From Mesotaenium endlicherianum (Eukaryota; Streptophyta; Zygnematophyceae; Zygnematales; Mesotaeniaceae), in the NCBI GenBank assembly GCA_009602735.1, contig WELA01007307.1, forward strand, positions 94,772 through 128,527: a stretch of 33,756 bases of DNA, in the 5' to 3' direction. The position numbers were made by a program, and so were the translations under genes. Below are positions 10,340-21,377 of this stretch, piece after piece. Below the pieces are notes generated by a model, which saw nothing but the letters and a program-made list of their open reading frames with translations, had not been told where the DNA came from and ran no database searches. The first letter of the stretch is position 1. Each line of letters opens with the position of its first letter.

Positions 10340-11445
10340 GTTTCCTTGCCACCACTACGCGAACAGGCTTGAATTGAATCTCCTGCGTTCGCGAAGTGAA
10401 GCTTGAGGCATAATCCAAGGGCTCACCCCCACTTCCCCTTTTTCGTGTCCGAAGGATAAAACCTCGCGACGAAATATAGCTTGGAAATCTCGCGAAACCG
10501 CGTGAAACTTGAGAAAAGCTCGAATGTAGCTCAGTTCCGACATGTGTACATATATATTGTTGGCGTCGGTGGTACCTACCTGTACGATTCAAACAGTGTG
10601 ATTGTACTTCAGTGTACCTGAGCTTATCACATTCTGTTGACCTTGTCTGGAATTGACCTTTTTTAAGTCCTTTTCCGAGTCCTTTTTTTATTTAGCCCCG
10701 CTGCCAACCCGCTGCACCCCGCTGAGTCGATCCGGGTCATGCGCAGAACGGACCATACTCAGCTTCACTTTTCGGTTTAGTAAGGTATGTTTGCCCTCTC
10801 GAGGCACTCGCATCGATCTCGTCAAACACGTCCCAGGATGGTCTTTGGTTGTTTCGCATGTCATAGATTGCTATATGACTGGAGTGACCGTTCTTTTTAG
10901 ACGCTTGCTGCTTGCTCCACTCTTGTCTGCAAGTCAGCAGGTATCTTGGCTGTCTGTTTATAAGTTAGCGAGTGCTATCGGAAATATACCTGTCAAGAAG
11001 CCTTAGTCATGTATGGGTTTAGTCGTGACATGTCAATGAGCAGCAGCTGTTATTTTTCTGGAGACAGCCGGTCCGTCGGAGTGTGTAGGGTGTGAGAATT
11101 GAGTTTTTCCATGGTGCAAATACGTTGACATTGAGGTGAGCTTCTTCCAACATATGTGCGTCAGTATACCATTAATCAACTCAGTGCACGTAGAGAGAGT
11201 CCGTGAAGATTCAATCATATAAACATCATCATACATTGGCTCTCGAGTTTCCCTTTTATTTCTGGTATTCTTATCAGCTTCTTGATATGTTGGAGTCCTT
11301 CTGGTGGGCAATGGGACACTTTTTTCTATCTTAACATCCTCTATACCATGCTTTAAAGAATGAATGGGAGCAGCTCCTTCCGCACCTAACAAATCTAACA
11401 TTCAATAGGGAGCCAGTGTCCAACACGTTATCTTACAAACTATTA
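10340..11445. other. Intergenic region between unit B and the ABCG gene
   Basis: No gene was recognised. Open frames here have no family features. The region must hold the promoter and 5' leader of the ABCG gene, but I see no convincing TATA box or other element. Confidence 0.5.
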
Positions 11446-14400
11446 ATGGCGAGCCCTATTGTAGAATTGTCTGAAGTAAGAGTAGTGGCTGATTCATCTC
11501 GACTTGCCAATGGGGTCTTAACGGCAGTCGATGGTGCTCGCTTTGGACCTGATGGCAACACATATGACATCAGCATCCACAATCTCACATACAAGGCAAA
11601 TATGTTTCCAATCACCTTCTCATATAAAAGGCCGAGACTTCAGCACTTACATGCTCACATATGAGGCAGCTTGTCTCCTAATCACTTTGTAATGTGTAAG
11701 GTCGAGGCTCAATATATTCTGCTCTTGTGTGTACATCAGAAGGTCTCATACACCATCACAGTGGCAGTGACGTGTTCAGTGGTGAACATTGTGACTAACT
11801 AAGCAAGGCAAAACTTGCGGTTACGACATTGAAGTCTGCAGTAGTCATAATCTCGATTCCTGACTTCTTTGATTTCTTATGTGGCTCCTCACTTGCTGCC
11901 TTCTAACTTCATCGTAATAAATACACCCTGAAGTGACGTTCACTGGCCAGCTCTCCTTTCCATAAGGAAGCTTCTTTCTGTCGCTTCCTCGCTCGCACAT
12001 ATCATCCTCTGACCCTTTGCAGCCATTTTTGTCATGATAGGGGCTCATTTAAATGCATTTTGAAATAATGGACTCCAATTAGATGATTTCGTGTATAGAA
12101 AAAATAATGGACTAATTAATAATAATTTCCTTACTTTACTATAGTAACGAGTTCACTCTAATATTAGAAAGCAAAAAATTATGGAAAGTAATTCTTCAAA
12201 ATTTGAATATAACATTTCTCTATATTTTTACTGTATCTCTACCCACCAACAAAAGTAGACTACTACTCTTGGCTCCTGCAGATTACCAAGACAGATCGGG
12301 AGGGCAAGGCACAGGAGAAGCTGCTGCTGACAAATGTCCACGCCACAGCCTCCCACGGCCAGGTCACGGCCGTGGTGGGGCCATCTGGCGCCGGAAAGTC
12401 CACCTTTCTGGATGCCATTGCCGGGCGGATCAACCCCAAGAGCTTGGAGGTTGGACTACATGGCCATGGCTGCCGACTGACTTCTTATCATTCTCAACTG
12501 TCCTTTGCGATATTTGCTTTCTTGTTCTGAATTTCTATTTTTGACTAAAGATGACTCCTCATTTTCTTACTTCTTCGATTTTTGTCTCAGTAATTTAGTT
12601 CTTGTAACTGTATTAAGGACTTGAGATTCTCTCTAGTCTTATGTCCAGTGGTGAGACAGCAAGTATTTGAGAGGAAGCCACTGCCTTTGCTATGAGCTGG
12701 CAGGCGACCTGGGTCAACTGAGGTTGCTCATGGGATTCGTGTAAGAACCTGTCATTATGTTTTCAGCATGTATAAATCTTATATGTATACATATTGCTGT
12801 GTACACGTCAATATACGTGATGTATGTGATACTATATGAAGACAAATATAAGAACCAGCATAGAAAAAGAAAAACAAATTGTAATGTATGCATCTCAACA
12901 CGTAAAATGCATGTGAAAGTAATTGTTTGCTACCTCAAAATCAAACAGGCAATCGGCTACAATCACTCGTTTGCCAGGCGTCGAACTTGATGCCCTCCAC
13001 CCCTTTTTGATTCTTTTCTTCAGAATGATCCCTAAATCTGTGAGTTTCTCTCTTGCTGAAGTCGGTCGTAGCTCTACAGCCCTCGCTGTGAACAGGACTC
13101 CTCAGTTTTCTTCTTGATGACACTTCCTACCGTATCAGCAAGCCAGCCCGTGCTTCAGATTTATTAGCACCAAAGACGTGTGAAAGTGCCCCCTTTTGAC
13201 AATCACTCAACTGCTGCCCTCCATCCGCGTCGCCTGCTTTCTTTGTTAAATTGATTCGTTTTTTTTTTTGTTTTGAAGTTCCCACCTGGTGTGCTTTAAT
13301 CTTATTTATTTTTGGTAATCCCTGGTCTTTTCACCCTGCGCCGATGCACAGGGCAGGATACTGGTGAACGGGAAGGAGATTCGGGGCTCCTTCAAGCGCC
13401 TGTCAGGCTACGTGCAGCAGGATGACAGCCTCTTCAAGATGCTCACCGGTACGCTGTGCCCCCCCCTCTTGCTCCCCCTTCTTCCTTTCTTTCAATCTCT
13501 CTTTCATGGCAAGCAGTCACCCTCTCCCTCTCCCTCTCCCTCATAGTCTCTGCGCTAGCCCCCCCCGCTCACCCCTGCCCCCCNCTTGACAGCAATACCA
13601 GAGTCAGAACTCTGGAGTAGTTACCTGCTCAGCCTCTCCACGTTCTGGACCTCTGCTTCACGCCTTGAGTTGACCGAGCGCTGGCTGTTCTGACTCTGAG
13701 GATTTGAGAGTCAACTCCCGAGACCTTTCTTCTCGTCCGCTGTCCATGTCGTGGGACCTAGGCCGGGGCCGGAGAAATCCTGCAAGCGAGCGCTTGTAAA
13801 GGTGCTGTGCTTCTGCACGTGCACGCGCACGCGCGCGCGTGTGTGTGTGTGTGTGTGTGCGCCCGCACAAGAGCGTGTCCCCTGGCTGCCTCGCCCCTGC
13901 TGCGCGCGTGCCTGTGTGCCTGTGCCCGGTTGTGAAGAAGCTCCTGACTTCTCCACCCCCGCCCCTGCCCCGGCCCTGCCCCGACCCTGCCCCAATCCCT
14001 GCCTCTGCTGCAGGTTCTGGTTCGAGGCGAGGAGTGCGGTGCGCGGCCTCTCGCTGCAGTGGGCCCTCATCAACACCACGGTGCCCACGCTGACAACTGT
14101 CGCGCTCTTCAGCGGCAACGTGGCGCACTCCAACACACAGGCGGGCATCAGGACCTACCCCTCGGGCTTGCGCCCGCGCCCAGGCGCCACCTACAAAGGG
14201 TGGGAACTGGTACGCAACCCTCCCCCCTCGCCTCCACCCGTTCCCCCCCTTCTTTCCTCCTTCCCCCCTCTCTCTGGGGGCAAGAAACCGATTCGAATTG
14301 TTCCTTGAGCAAACCCCAACATCCCACCTCCCCGCTCCCAGACTCCCCCTCCTCTCCCTGCCTGTAGAGGCCTGCCTGGGATTCTCGTGGCTTTTTCCAG

Positions 14401-14729
14401 ATGTCCCTCTGAACGTCTGACACCTATGCACACGCACTCGTGCGCACATGTATGTACATGCTATAGACCTAAGTTCCTGTACATGTATACGTGTATGGGC
14501 ACCTGCTGCTGGGTGCAAATCCCCCACCCTGGAATGCATACACCCAATATCGGAGGCTGGCCAGGCAGTCCCCGAGTCTGCTGGACTCACATACCCGTGG
14601 AAAAAGAATCACACTGGTTGCTGCCAGAGTTGACGGTGACAGGCATTTGCGCGTGGGCGCGTGCGTGTGGGTAATTTTTGTGTGTCTCTGTATCCAATTG
14701 TGCGCATGTGTGCGTGCTTGTGCGTGTGC

Positions 14730-14770
<41 letters not shown>

Positions 14771-17700
14771 GGGGTGGGGTGTTGGGTGGGGCGCGGGGGG
14801 CTGTGCAAACGGTGGTACACTCTTGTGGCCCGTCTATCTCCGATTGCCAATCGCTTGCTGCGAACCGCCGATCACTGCCGGCCGCTTGATCGCCGGCGTG
14901 GGGACCGAGCAGTAAGGGAGACGCTGATGTTCAGCGCGCGCCTGCGGCTGCCGAGCTCCATGAGCCGCGCGGAGAAGGAGCAGCGGGTGGAGACGCTCAT
15001 CCAGGAGCTGGGCCTGGCCCACTGCGCCGACACCGTCATTGGCAACCACGAGGTGCTTCCTTCCCCTCCCCCCCCNNNNNNNNNNNNNNNNNNNNNNNNN
15101 NNNNNNNNNNNNNNNNNNNNNNNNNNNNNNNNNNNNNNNNNNNNNNNNNNNNNNNNNNNNNNNNNNNNNNNNNNNNNNNNNNNNNNNNNNCATCCCCATT
15201 CCCCCCTTCTCTGTCCTCTTTCCTCCTCCTGTCTTTGTGCTCTTGTTTTTTTTCTAATAGCAGCAGCAACAAGAAGAAAGTGGATGCCAGTGCCATGTCA
15301 GATCATACCTCCATGAGCTGGGCCCCGCACATGGGCTCACGTTTTTCTTATATCATTCTTTTTTTGAGACTGGAAAAAGCTACACTACGTTACCAACAAA
15401 TAACTACATGTAATGAAGTGGTGATGGTACAAGAATACAAGTCAAAAATTATGTCGGCCACTCCAGCTTACCCACCCCTTGTCCCCTCCCTTCCGTCCCC
15501 TCTCTGTCGCCGCCGCTCCCTCTGCGGCCGGAAGCAGATCCACGGCGTGTCGGGCGGCGAGCGGCGGCGCGCGTCCATCGGCGTGGACCTCGTGCACGAC
15601 CCGCCCGTGCTGTTTCTGGACGAGCCCACCTCGGGGCTGGACTCCTCCGCCGCGCTCGGCGTGGCGCAGACGCTGCGCCACCTGGCGGAGGCCCGCGGGC
15701 GCACCATCGTGCTGACGGTGCACCAGCCCAGCTTTGCCATCATCGCGCTCGTGCACCGCTTCGTGGTGCTCGCGCGCGGCTGCGTGGTGTTCCACGGCGC
15801 CTACCTGGCCATGCTCGAGTTCTTCCGCTCCTACGGTCGCGCCATCCCCGAGCGCGTCAGTGCCCACCCCCACCCCCACCCCTCACACGCCACCGCTTCC
15901 TGTTCCCCACTGCCTTGCGAGCCCCACAACCTGCTCCCCGCTCGCTCTCTCGCTCTCTCGCTCTCTTGCTGCCGGCTCCTCTCTTGCTCTCGCCCCAGCT
16001 CCTCCCGCCTCCTCCCTCTCCGCTTGCTCCTCCCTCCCGCCTCGCACCTTTTGCTCCTTCTAGTGACTCGTCTCTCCTCGCTCGCCATGAATCCGACACC
16101 CTTTCCCACCACCTGAAAGTTATATATCCTGAATTTAAGCCCCTTTCTTCGCTCGCTGACCTCCCTCCGCTTCAGCCCCCTCCAGGCACCTGCTCTCTCC
16201 ACCTCTCTCTCCGTGTGTCCTCATCCAGTTGCAAGGCAGGGATTATGGTCCGCCTGCCTTCGCTAGTCGATGTTTCTACCACTGCCTCTGTATGCCTCTT
16301 GACTTCCCCTGTCTTTCGTTCTTTATGTCTCTTTCTCCATTCATCTGTTGCTCCCTCCCCCTCTCTGTGCTTGGTTTCTTGTCTTTCCCTCTGTTTATCT
16401 CCGTGTGTCTGTCGCTGTCGCTGTCTGTCTCTGTCTCTGTGTCTTCCTCTTCCTCCGTGCCTGTTGCTGGGGCCCGCTGGCCCCCGCTCATGTCCACTCG
16501 TCTTTCAGGGTGTCCTGCTGGACTGTGTCGAGGGGTGAGGGGGTTTATGCTCTCTGCTTTGCACCGCTGGGCTGGTCTCATATAAAAGGCTTCCAAAAGA
16601 TGAATGTGCTCTCTATGTGGAGGCCACTGGTAGCGTCAAGTAGCGGTCCTATCAGAACGCTCGTCAGTTTGTAACGAAGTAGCGGTGGGTCCTGCCCGTT
16701 TAAAGCAAGAGGCTGACATGGATGCTGTGTTCTACATATGCATACATAGGTACATGTCTGTGGTTGTATGAGCGCGCGTGTGTGTGTGTGTGCGCGCGCG
16801 CGCGCGCGCCTGCATGTGCGCCAGTGAGTGATTCTTTGCCCTCGGCCTGATGGCAGGACTTGCTGCACGCCCCAGGGTCCAAGACCTCTAAAGAGCAGGA
16901 ACGGGAGGAGTGGGGGCAGTGGGAAGTTGATGCACGCGTTTGCTTCACGCAGTGTGTCCTGTGTGTCGAGTGAGACTAACACACAGGTGGCGATGGGACG
17001 GGGGGCCCTATGCTTATATGGCTGTTGCGCTGCCCAGGTGAATGTGCTGGAGTACGCGCTGGACCTTATCGAGGAGGAGCAGGAGGGGCCAGCGGGGCTG
17101 GCGCCCCTCGTGGCCTTTCATGTGAGAGAGCCGATAGCCCCTCGCTTCCGCTCTTCCAACCTTCCCCTTACTCTTCCCCCCCACTTACCCCCACTTACCC
17201 CCCACTTACCCTTCTTTCCGCTTTCTCCTCCCCTCCCCTCGTCGTCCACTGGCTCCTCCCTCGGCCTCTTGGTCTTTCTCCCAAAAACTGAGGCAGAAAA
17301 CCCCCCGCACTCCCAGTTTGTTTTATCTTTGTCCCCAAATCCCTGGACCACACTCTCCCACTCCCCCCCCCCCTCCTCCCATTTCGCTGCTGAGTCTTTT
17401 TTATCCACTCGCTCTCACCCTCTTTGTCTCCCTCCTTTTTCCTCGTCTTCCCTCCCCTCCTCCTTCTACCCCCTTCTTTCCCTACCAGGCCTCCTTATGT
17501 TCCCTATGCTTGTCAATTTGTCAACCTTCCTCACCCTTCCTCCGTCTGTGCATTGCCGTCTTGTGTGCGGCATCTGTGGGCCACAATGGTTGGTTCCCAT
17601 TTCGAGAGTAGGAAAGTATTAAGCTTTGTGCGCGTGGTTTACCAGCAGTGTGCACAAAAGGCGATCACTTCAGGCTTCAGCCTGTGTAAAGAGCATCGTA

Positions 17701-20651
17701 AGCAGTTTTATTTCTCGGAAATCGCTGTGGGGCTTTAGTGGATGGGAACACCTAGTCCTGAAAAATTAATGTAAGATGTCTGCTTTGCCTTCGCCAATTT
17801 GAGACAGTATGATCCGAGCCGGGTGCTTCTGCAGAAAATGTGCCATTCCAAGAGCCGCTACCTGTCTCTGCCTGCGTCTCATGGGGGCACCACTTATGCC
17901 TCGTCCGCTGACCGGGCGGCAGCCAACAAGGTTGCCATAGTTGTCCTTGGGGATGGGACAGGCTTATTACGCACGTCTTCGTATCATAAGCTGTCAGTGC
18001 CACATGCTCCTGCTCCAGCGTGCCCCCCCGTACTCATGCGAGTCCTTGTGTTTGCGTGCTCGCGTGCGTGCGCGTGCATGCATGCGTGCAAGCGTGCGTG
18101 CAAGCGTGCGCGTGCATGCATTGATGCTCACTCCGGCCAAAATGTCTGACTCTGAGGCCAGCTGTGAGCTTCTCCCTCCTCCCGCTGTTGTTGTGAGTGC
18201 GCCCTGCAGGAGGACTGGGCCACCATGCAGCAGCGAGGAGGGGGAGAGGGCACGAGTGGCATCGGCAGCAAGCAGCTGCCCAGCAGCCTGGGGAGCGGCC
18301 AGGTGGCGGACCCGGAGTTTGCCACCAGCTTCTTCTCGGAGGTCCTGGTGCTCTCAGATCGCAACTTCAAGAACATATTCCGCACCAAGGAGCTCTTTGG
18401 GGCGCGCATCATTCTCATGGTGAGCTGCGCTGGGTGCCTCCTCGCATTGGGTTGCGGTGACACTTGGCGGCAGCGCGGAGAACACGGCCCAGCGTATAGG
18501 CTGCCGGCGCAGCGTGCGTGCCGCTGTCGAGTGCCTGGTGCTGGACAATTTTGAAACAGAGGAAAAGAAGGAGCGAGGAGCGGGTAGAGCCCGGGGTTTG
18601 ACGAGATGACACGCATAGTGATAGAGTCCTAGATGAGCAGCCCCCTCTTCCTCACTTCTCTCTTTGTGTGCTGAACCGTTTTTTCATCACGCAACCATTG
18701 CATGCTTGATTAGCCCATGCCTCCCTCCAGCCTTCTGTAGCCAAGCTGCCCTGTGTACGAGTGCAAATGTTGCATGTATGTTGGAGTGCGCCCGTCTCGC
18801 AGCGCACGCGCTTGCGCAGAAGCACTCAGACGTACAAATGCACGTGCGCGTACGTGCACACGCAGACGTGCGCGCGCACTCAGGCGGGCAGGCGCACGTG
18901 CATGGGTGCTTTGGGGTGGCGGGGAGGGGGGGGCGTGCAGCTGGTGACGGGGGCCACGATGGGGTCGCTCTTCTTCAACGTGGGGCTCGACTACAAGGGC
19001 TTGGAGGAGCGGCAGTCCTTCTTCGCCTTCACGCTCGCGCTCTTTGTGTTCACGGCCACCGAGGGCCTGCCCGTCTTCCTGGACGAGCGCCAGGTGTTCA
19101 TCCGCGAGACCTCGCGCGGAGCATACCGCGCGTCGTCCTACGTCGTTGCCAACGCGCTCGTCTTCCTGCCCTTCCTGCTGCTGCTCGCGCTGCTCTTCTC
19201 GGGAATCACCTACTACCTGGTGGGCCTCGTGGACGCGCAGCCCGCGGCCTTCTTCGTGTTCGTGGCCACCATGTTCCTGTGCCTGGCCGTCGCGAACTCG
19301 TTCGTTGTCTTCTGTTCGTCTGTGGTGCCCAACTTCATCACAGGCAACACCGTCATCACCGCCACCAACGCCTACTTCTTCCTCTTCTCCGGCTTCTTCA
19401 TCCCCCGGTACGCGCCGAGCCCTGCTGCCGTTGCGCGCCGCCCTGCGGTGCCGCTATTGCGTGCCTGCTTCTTCCTCTTCTCTTCATCTTCTTCATCCCT
19501 TTGGTACGCGCCACGCCCCGCGCCCCGCTGTCGTTGTGCGCCGCCCTGCGGTGTCGCTATCGCGTGCCTGCTTCTTCCTCTTCTCCGTCTTCTTCATTTC
19601 CCCGGTAGTCTTCTTGTGCAGCGTGCACGGCTGGCGCTGGCCACCTGCCGTGTCACCTGCTGCCGTCCTGTCACGTGCCTGCATTTTTTTCCTCTCCGGT
19701 TTCTTCATTCCAGGAGCATATCACGCCCCGTCATCGTTTGTGCGGCTTTGGCACCGCCTGCCATGTCACTATTGCGCGCCTACTTCGTCCTCTGGAGTTC
19801 TTTTTACTCTGTGTATGTTTATCTCCCTGGTTTTGTAGATATAAAAGGTTTGGCAAATGCACTTATGCAATCCTGTGGACTTCTTGGGGCTTTGGCATGA
19901 ATTGATTGTCCTTCTTTACGGCTGGTGGAAAAATTTGCCTGGTCTTAGCGCTAGTTATGTTTCTCAGGAGTCACGAGTGACCTATCAGATAGTGGCCCTT
20001 GTGTGGATGTTAGAGTTCACTGCTTGAACATACACGTCTTTGGGTCCAATTTATGATCACAAGTCTCCTAACCGTCATACTGAGAGGCTAAACAAGAGCA
20101 CCGACTAAATCCTCTAGAGGAGGTGTGTGTCCCTTCTTACAACAGTGTTGAACTCTATCAACACTACAGGACATACTTGGAGTCGAGGTTCATTACACAA
20201 TGTCTGGCGTTCGCATGCAATGTATTGCATGCCTGAGCTCCTCTTTTTTTTAGCTGGGAAGGCACTGAGCACTTAGTAGCAACCCCTTATGATTCTGCAT
20301 CCATGCGTCCCAAACCCCGGAAACCTCCAACCCCTCGAGAAAGTCAATTTTCGTCGTCGCTCGCTGCGCAGAGAGAGCATCCCCAAGTACTGGCAGTGGA
20401 TGCACTACCTGTCCACCTTCAAGTACCCCATTGAGATTCTCGAGTACAACGAGTACTCGCGCATACACAGTTGCTGGTCCAAAGAGGCGGACGGCTCGTG
20501 TAGCATCACGTCAGACGACGTGCTGAGGGACCTCTCTGCGGGCAAAGTGCACCTCTGGGCAAACTTTGGAGTGTATACATTCTTCTACATCATCTACAGA
20601 GTGTTCTTCTACATAGCATTGCTGAGGCAATCTAAGGCTGTTAGGAAGTAG
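11446..20651 (+). CDS. ABCG (WBC-type) half-size ABC transporter, ten exons
   Basis: ATP-driven membrane exporter; plant ABCG half transporters dimerise and move lipids, hormones or secondary metabolites across the plasma membrane. Exons: 11446-11595, 12282-12449, 13352-13448, 14913-15052, 15538-15855, 17038-17121, 17808-17930, 18210-18419, 18941-19407 and 20372-20651. They sum to 2037 nt, 678 residues plus TAG, normal for a half transporter, and every junction keeps phase. Order: ISIHNLTYK lead-in; Walker A GPSGAGKST (exon 2); Q-loop region GYVQQDD (exon 3); ETLMFSARLRLP (exon 4); signature VSGGERRR, Walker B and D-loop LFLDEPTSGLD, and H-loop TVHQPS (exon 5); linker; then the ABC2-type membrane domain (TGATMGSLFFNVGL, ERQVFIRETSRGAY, hydrophobic helices and SGFFIPR, joined to ESIPKYWQWMHYLS). 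The nucleotide domain precedes the membrane domain, diagnostic of ABCG. ATG 11446 is chosen because the frame fits; the frame is open upstream without another ATG close by. Substrate is unknown. Confidence 0.93.
11596..12281 (+). other. GC-AG intron 1 of the ABCG gene
   Basis: Exon 1 ends TACAAG and the intron starts gcaaat; exon 2 starts after ctgcag at 12281. Only this phase-0 junction joins HNLTYK to ITKTDREG in the right frame, since no downstream GT in exon 1 has phase 0 before the stop. The intron is AT-rich, unlike the later introns. The 3' end contains a tyrosine-codon-like pyrimidine stretch (ctactactcttggctcctgc). Confidence 0.7.
13584..13584. other. Single ambiguous base
   Basis: One N within a C-rich stretch of ABCG intron 3. 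Confidence 0.99.
13824..13860 (+). repeat. GC/GT alternating purine-pyrimidine tract
   Basis: Runs of CG/GC followed by about ten GT units in ABCG intron 3; potentially Z-DNA-forming. Confidence 0.85.
14014..14209 (+). other. Exon-like open segment inside ABCG intron 3
   Basis: This 196-nt open stretch is flanked by a good acceptor (ctgctgcag) and a donor (gtacgc). Its frame reads FWFEARSAVRGLSLQWAL, then INTTVPTLTTVALFSGN, a likely membrane segment, and ends ATYKGWEL. Its entry phase (2) does not match the exit phase of ABCG exon 3 (1), while exon 3 and exon 4 fit each other directly, so it is not part of the main ABCG transcript. It looks faintly like a helix from another transporter, but I cannot assign it. 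It could be an alternative exon, a nested gene fragment or chance. Confidence 0.4.
14732..14769 (+). repeat. (TG)n microsatellite, about 19 units
   Basis: This is the longest uninterrupted TG run in the window, in ABCG intron 3 about 145 bases before the exon 4 acceptor. Confidence 0.95.
15076..15190. other. Assembly gap (115 N) in ABCG intron 4
   Basis: A run of N follows a C homopolymer (cccccccc) and is followed by a C/T-rich stretch. It sits wholly in the intron between exons 15052 and 15538, so no coding sequence of the transporter appears to be lost. Confidence 0.99.
16772..16809 (+). repeat. Alternating (CG)/(TG) tract
   Basis: gcgcgcg, then about seven TG units, then about ten CG units in ABCG intron 5. 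It is a strictly alternating purine-pyrimidine run. Confidence 0.9.
18048..18122 (+). repeat. GCGTGC/ATGC-rich imperfect tandem repeat in ABCG intron 7
   Basis: Repeated gcgtgc, gcatgc and gcaagcgtgc words, almost all alternating purine-pyrimidine, between exons 7 and 8. Confidence 0.8.
19371..19830 (+). repeat. Five decaying tandem copies of the ABCG exon 9/intron 9 junction
   Basis: A unit of about 93-112 bp starts at 19371, 19464, 19566, 19678 and 19779. The first copy is the true end of exon 9 (codes for YFFLFSGFFIPR) with its donor gtacgc. Copies 2-4 repeat cttcttcctcttctc and an altered donor region (tggtacgc, cggtagtc, then caggagca), followed by a shared gcgccgccctgcggtg-type segment in the early copies. 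Copy 5 is poorly preserved. The first unit straddles coding and intron sequence; the others are wholly intronic. Confidence 0.8.
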
Positions 20652-21377
20652 TTACTGCCAACTGGCTAGTGTAGGAGATTCCCGTTGCACGATTGATCGC
20701 GCGAAAAGAACCTGCTCAGATTGAGCGCATATGGCCCCTCGGGTGCTGAATTGGCGGAGCAGAAGTGAAAAAGTTGAGTAAGACTACGTGTTTCATCTTT
20801 GGTTGCCCATTACGAAGTCTCCATTGACTCGGCAAGACACTCTTGGATCTAATAGCAGTTATAATTACTTGGCAACATCTTAGCCTGCACTTGATTGTTT
20901 GCCGGCAGAGAAGTCCGTGACAAAAACAATCACAAACAACAAAAGCAAGAACACGAAGCTGAGGGTAACGACAAGCTATCAAGCTGTGCACCATGGGCCT
21001 TAACGGGTCTTTTACTTGCACGCAAAGCAGAGCTTTGAGTTTGCCTGACAAAAAGGTCGGCTGAAAAGTAACAATTGTAGCCACAATAGAGCACCTCGGC
21101 AAATGCAGTAGTCTGTAGCTGGTCAACTGGGCAGCTTAAATCCAACAATGAAAAACTATATTCTATTCAACCTCCTGAAAAACCCTGTCAAGAGTGCAAG
21201 TACAATAAGCTGCCCTGATATGCTAAGGTCTATCGTCCTCTAAAGCATCCTCTTGTAGGAGTCATAACGGCACTCAGTGATCAACTATGTACATATCAAT
21301 GCTGTTGAACACAAAGGAGCCACCAATGTGTCTGAAGCTATTACCTGAACTATCATGTACAATCATCACCAGGCCCC
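20652..21377. other. Intergenic region between ABCG and uL18 (convergent genes)
   Basis: This must contain the 3' ends of two convergent transcripts. No coding sequence was recognised. I see no TGTAA signal of the chlorophyte type directly after either stop. Confidence 0.5.

Larger units (their letters stand above)
6820..10340 (-). repeat. Tandem duplication, unit B
   Basis: This is the right unit of the direct tandem duplication, carrying SAM/membrane gene copy B. The offset to unit A is about 3.8 kb at the 3' side and about 3.7 kb at the 5' side. Divergence is substantial, so the duplication is not recent and not a simple assembly artefact. Confidence 0.75.

Noticed and set aside
13658-14590. 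Minus-strand 310-codon open frame across ABCG intron 3
   Set aside because: Its GC-rich, repeat-derived composition (runs of Gly, Arg and HTHTH) fits an intron shadow, not a gene.
18761-19900. 379-codon open frame containing the ABCG membrane domain as a stand-alone gene
   Set aside because: Only 18941-19407 has ABCG similarity; the rest is intron read-through into the tandem junction repeats. The proper model splices 19407 to 20372.
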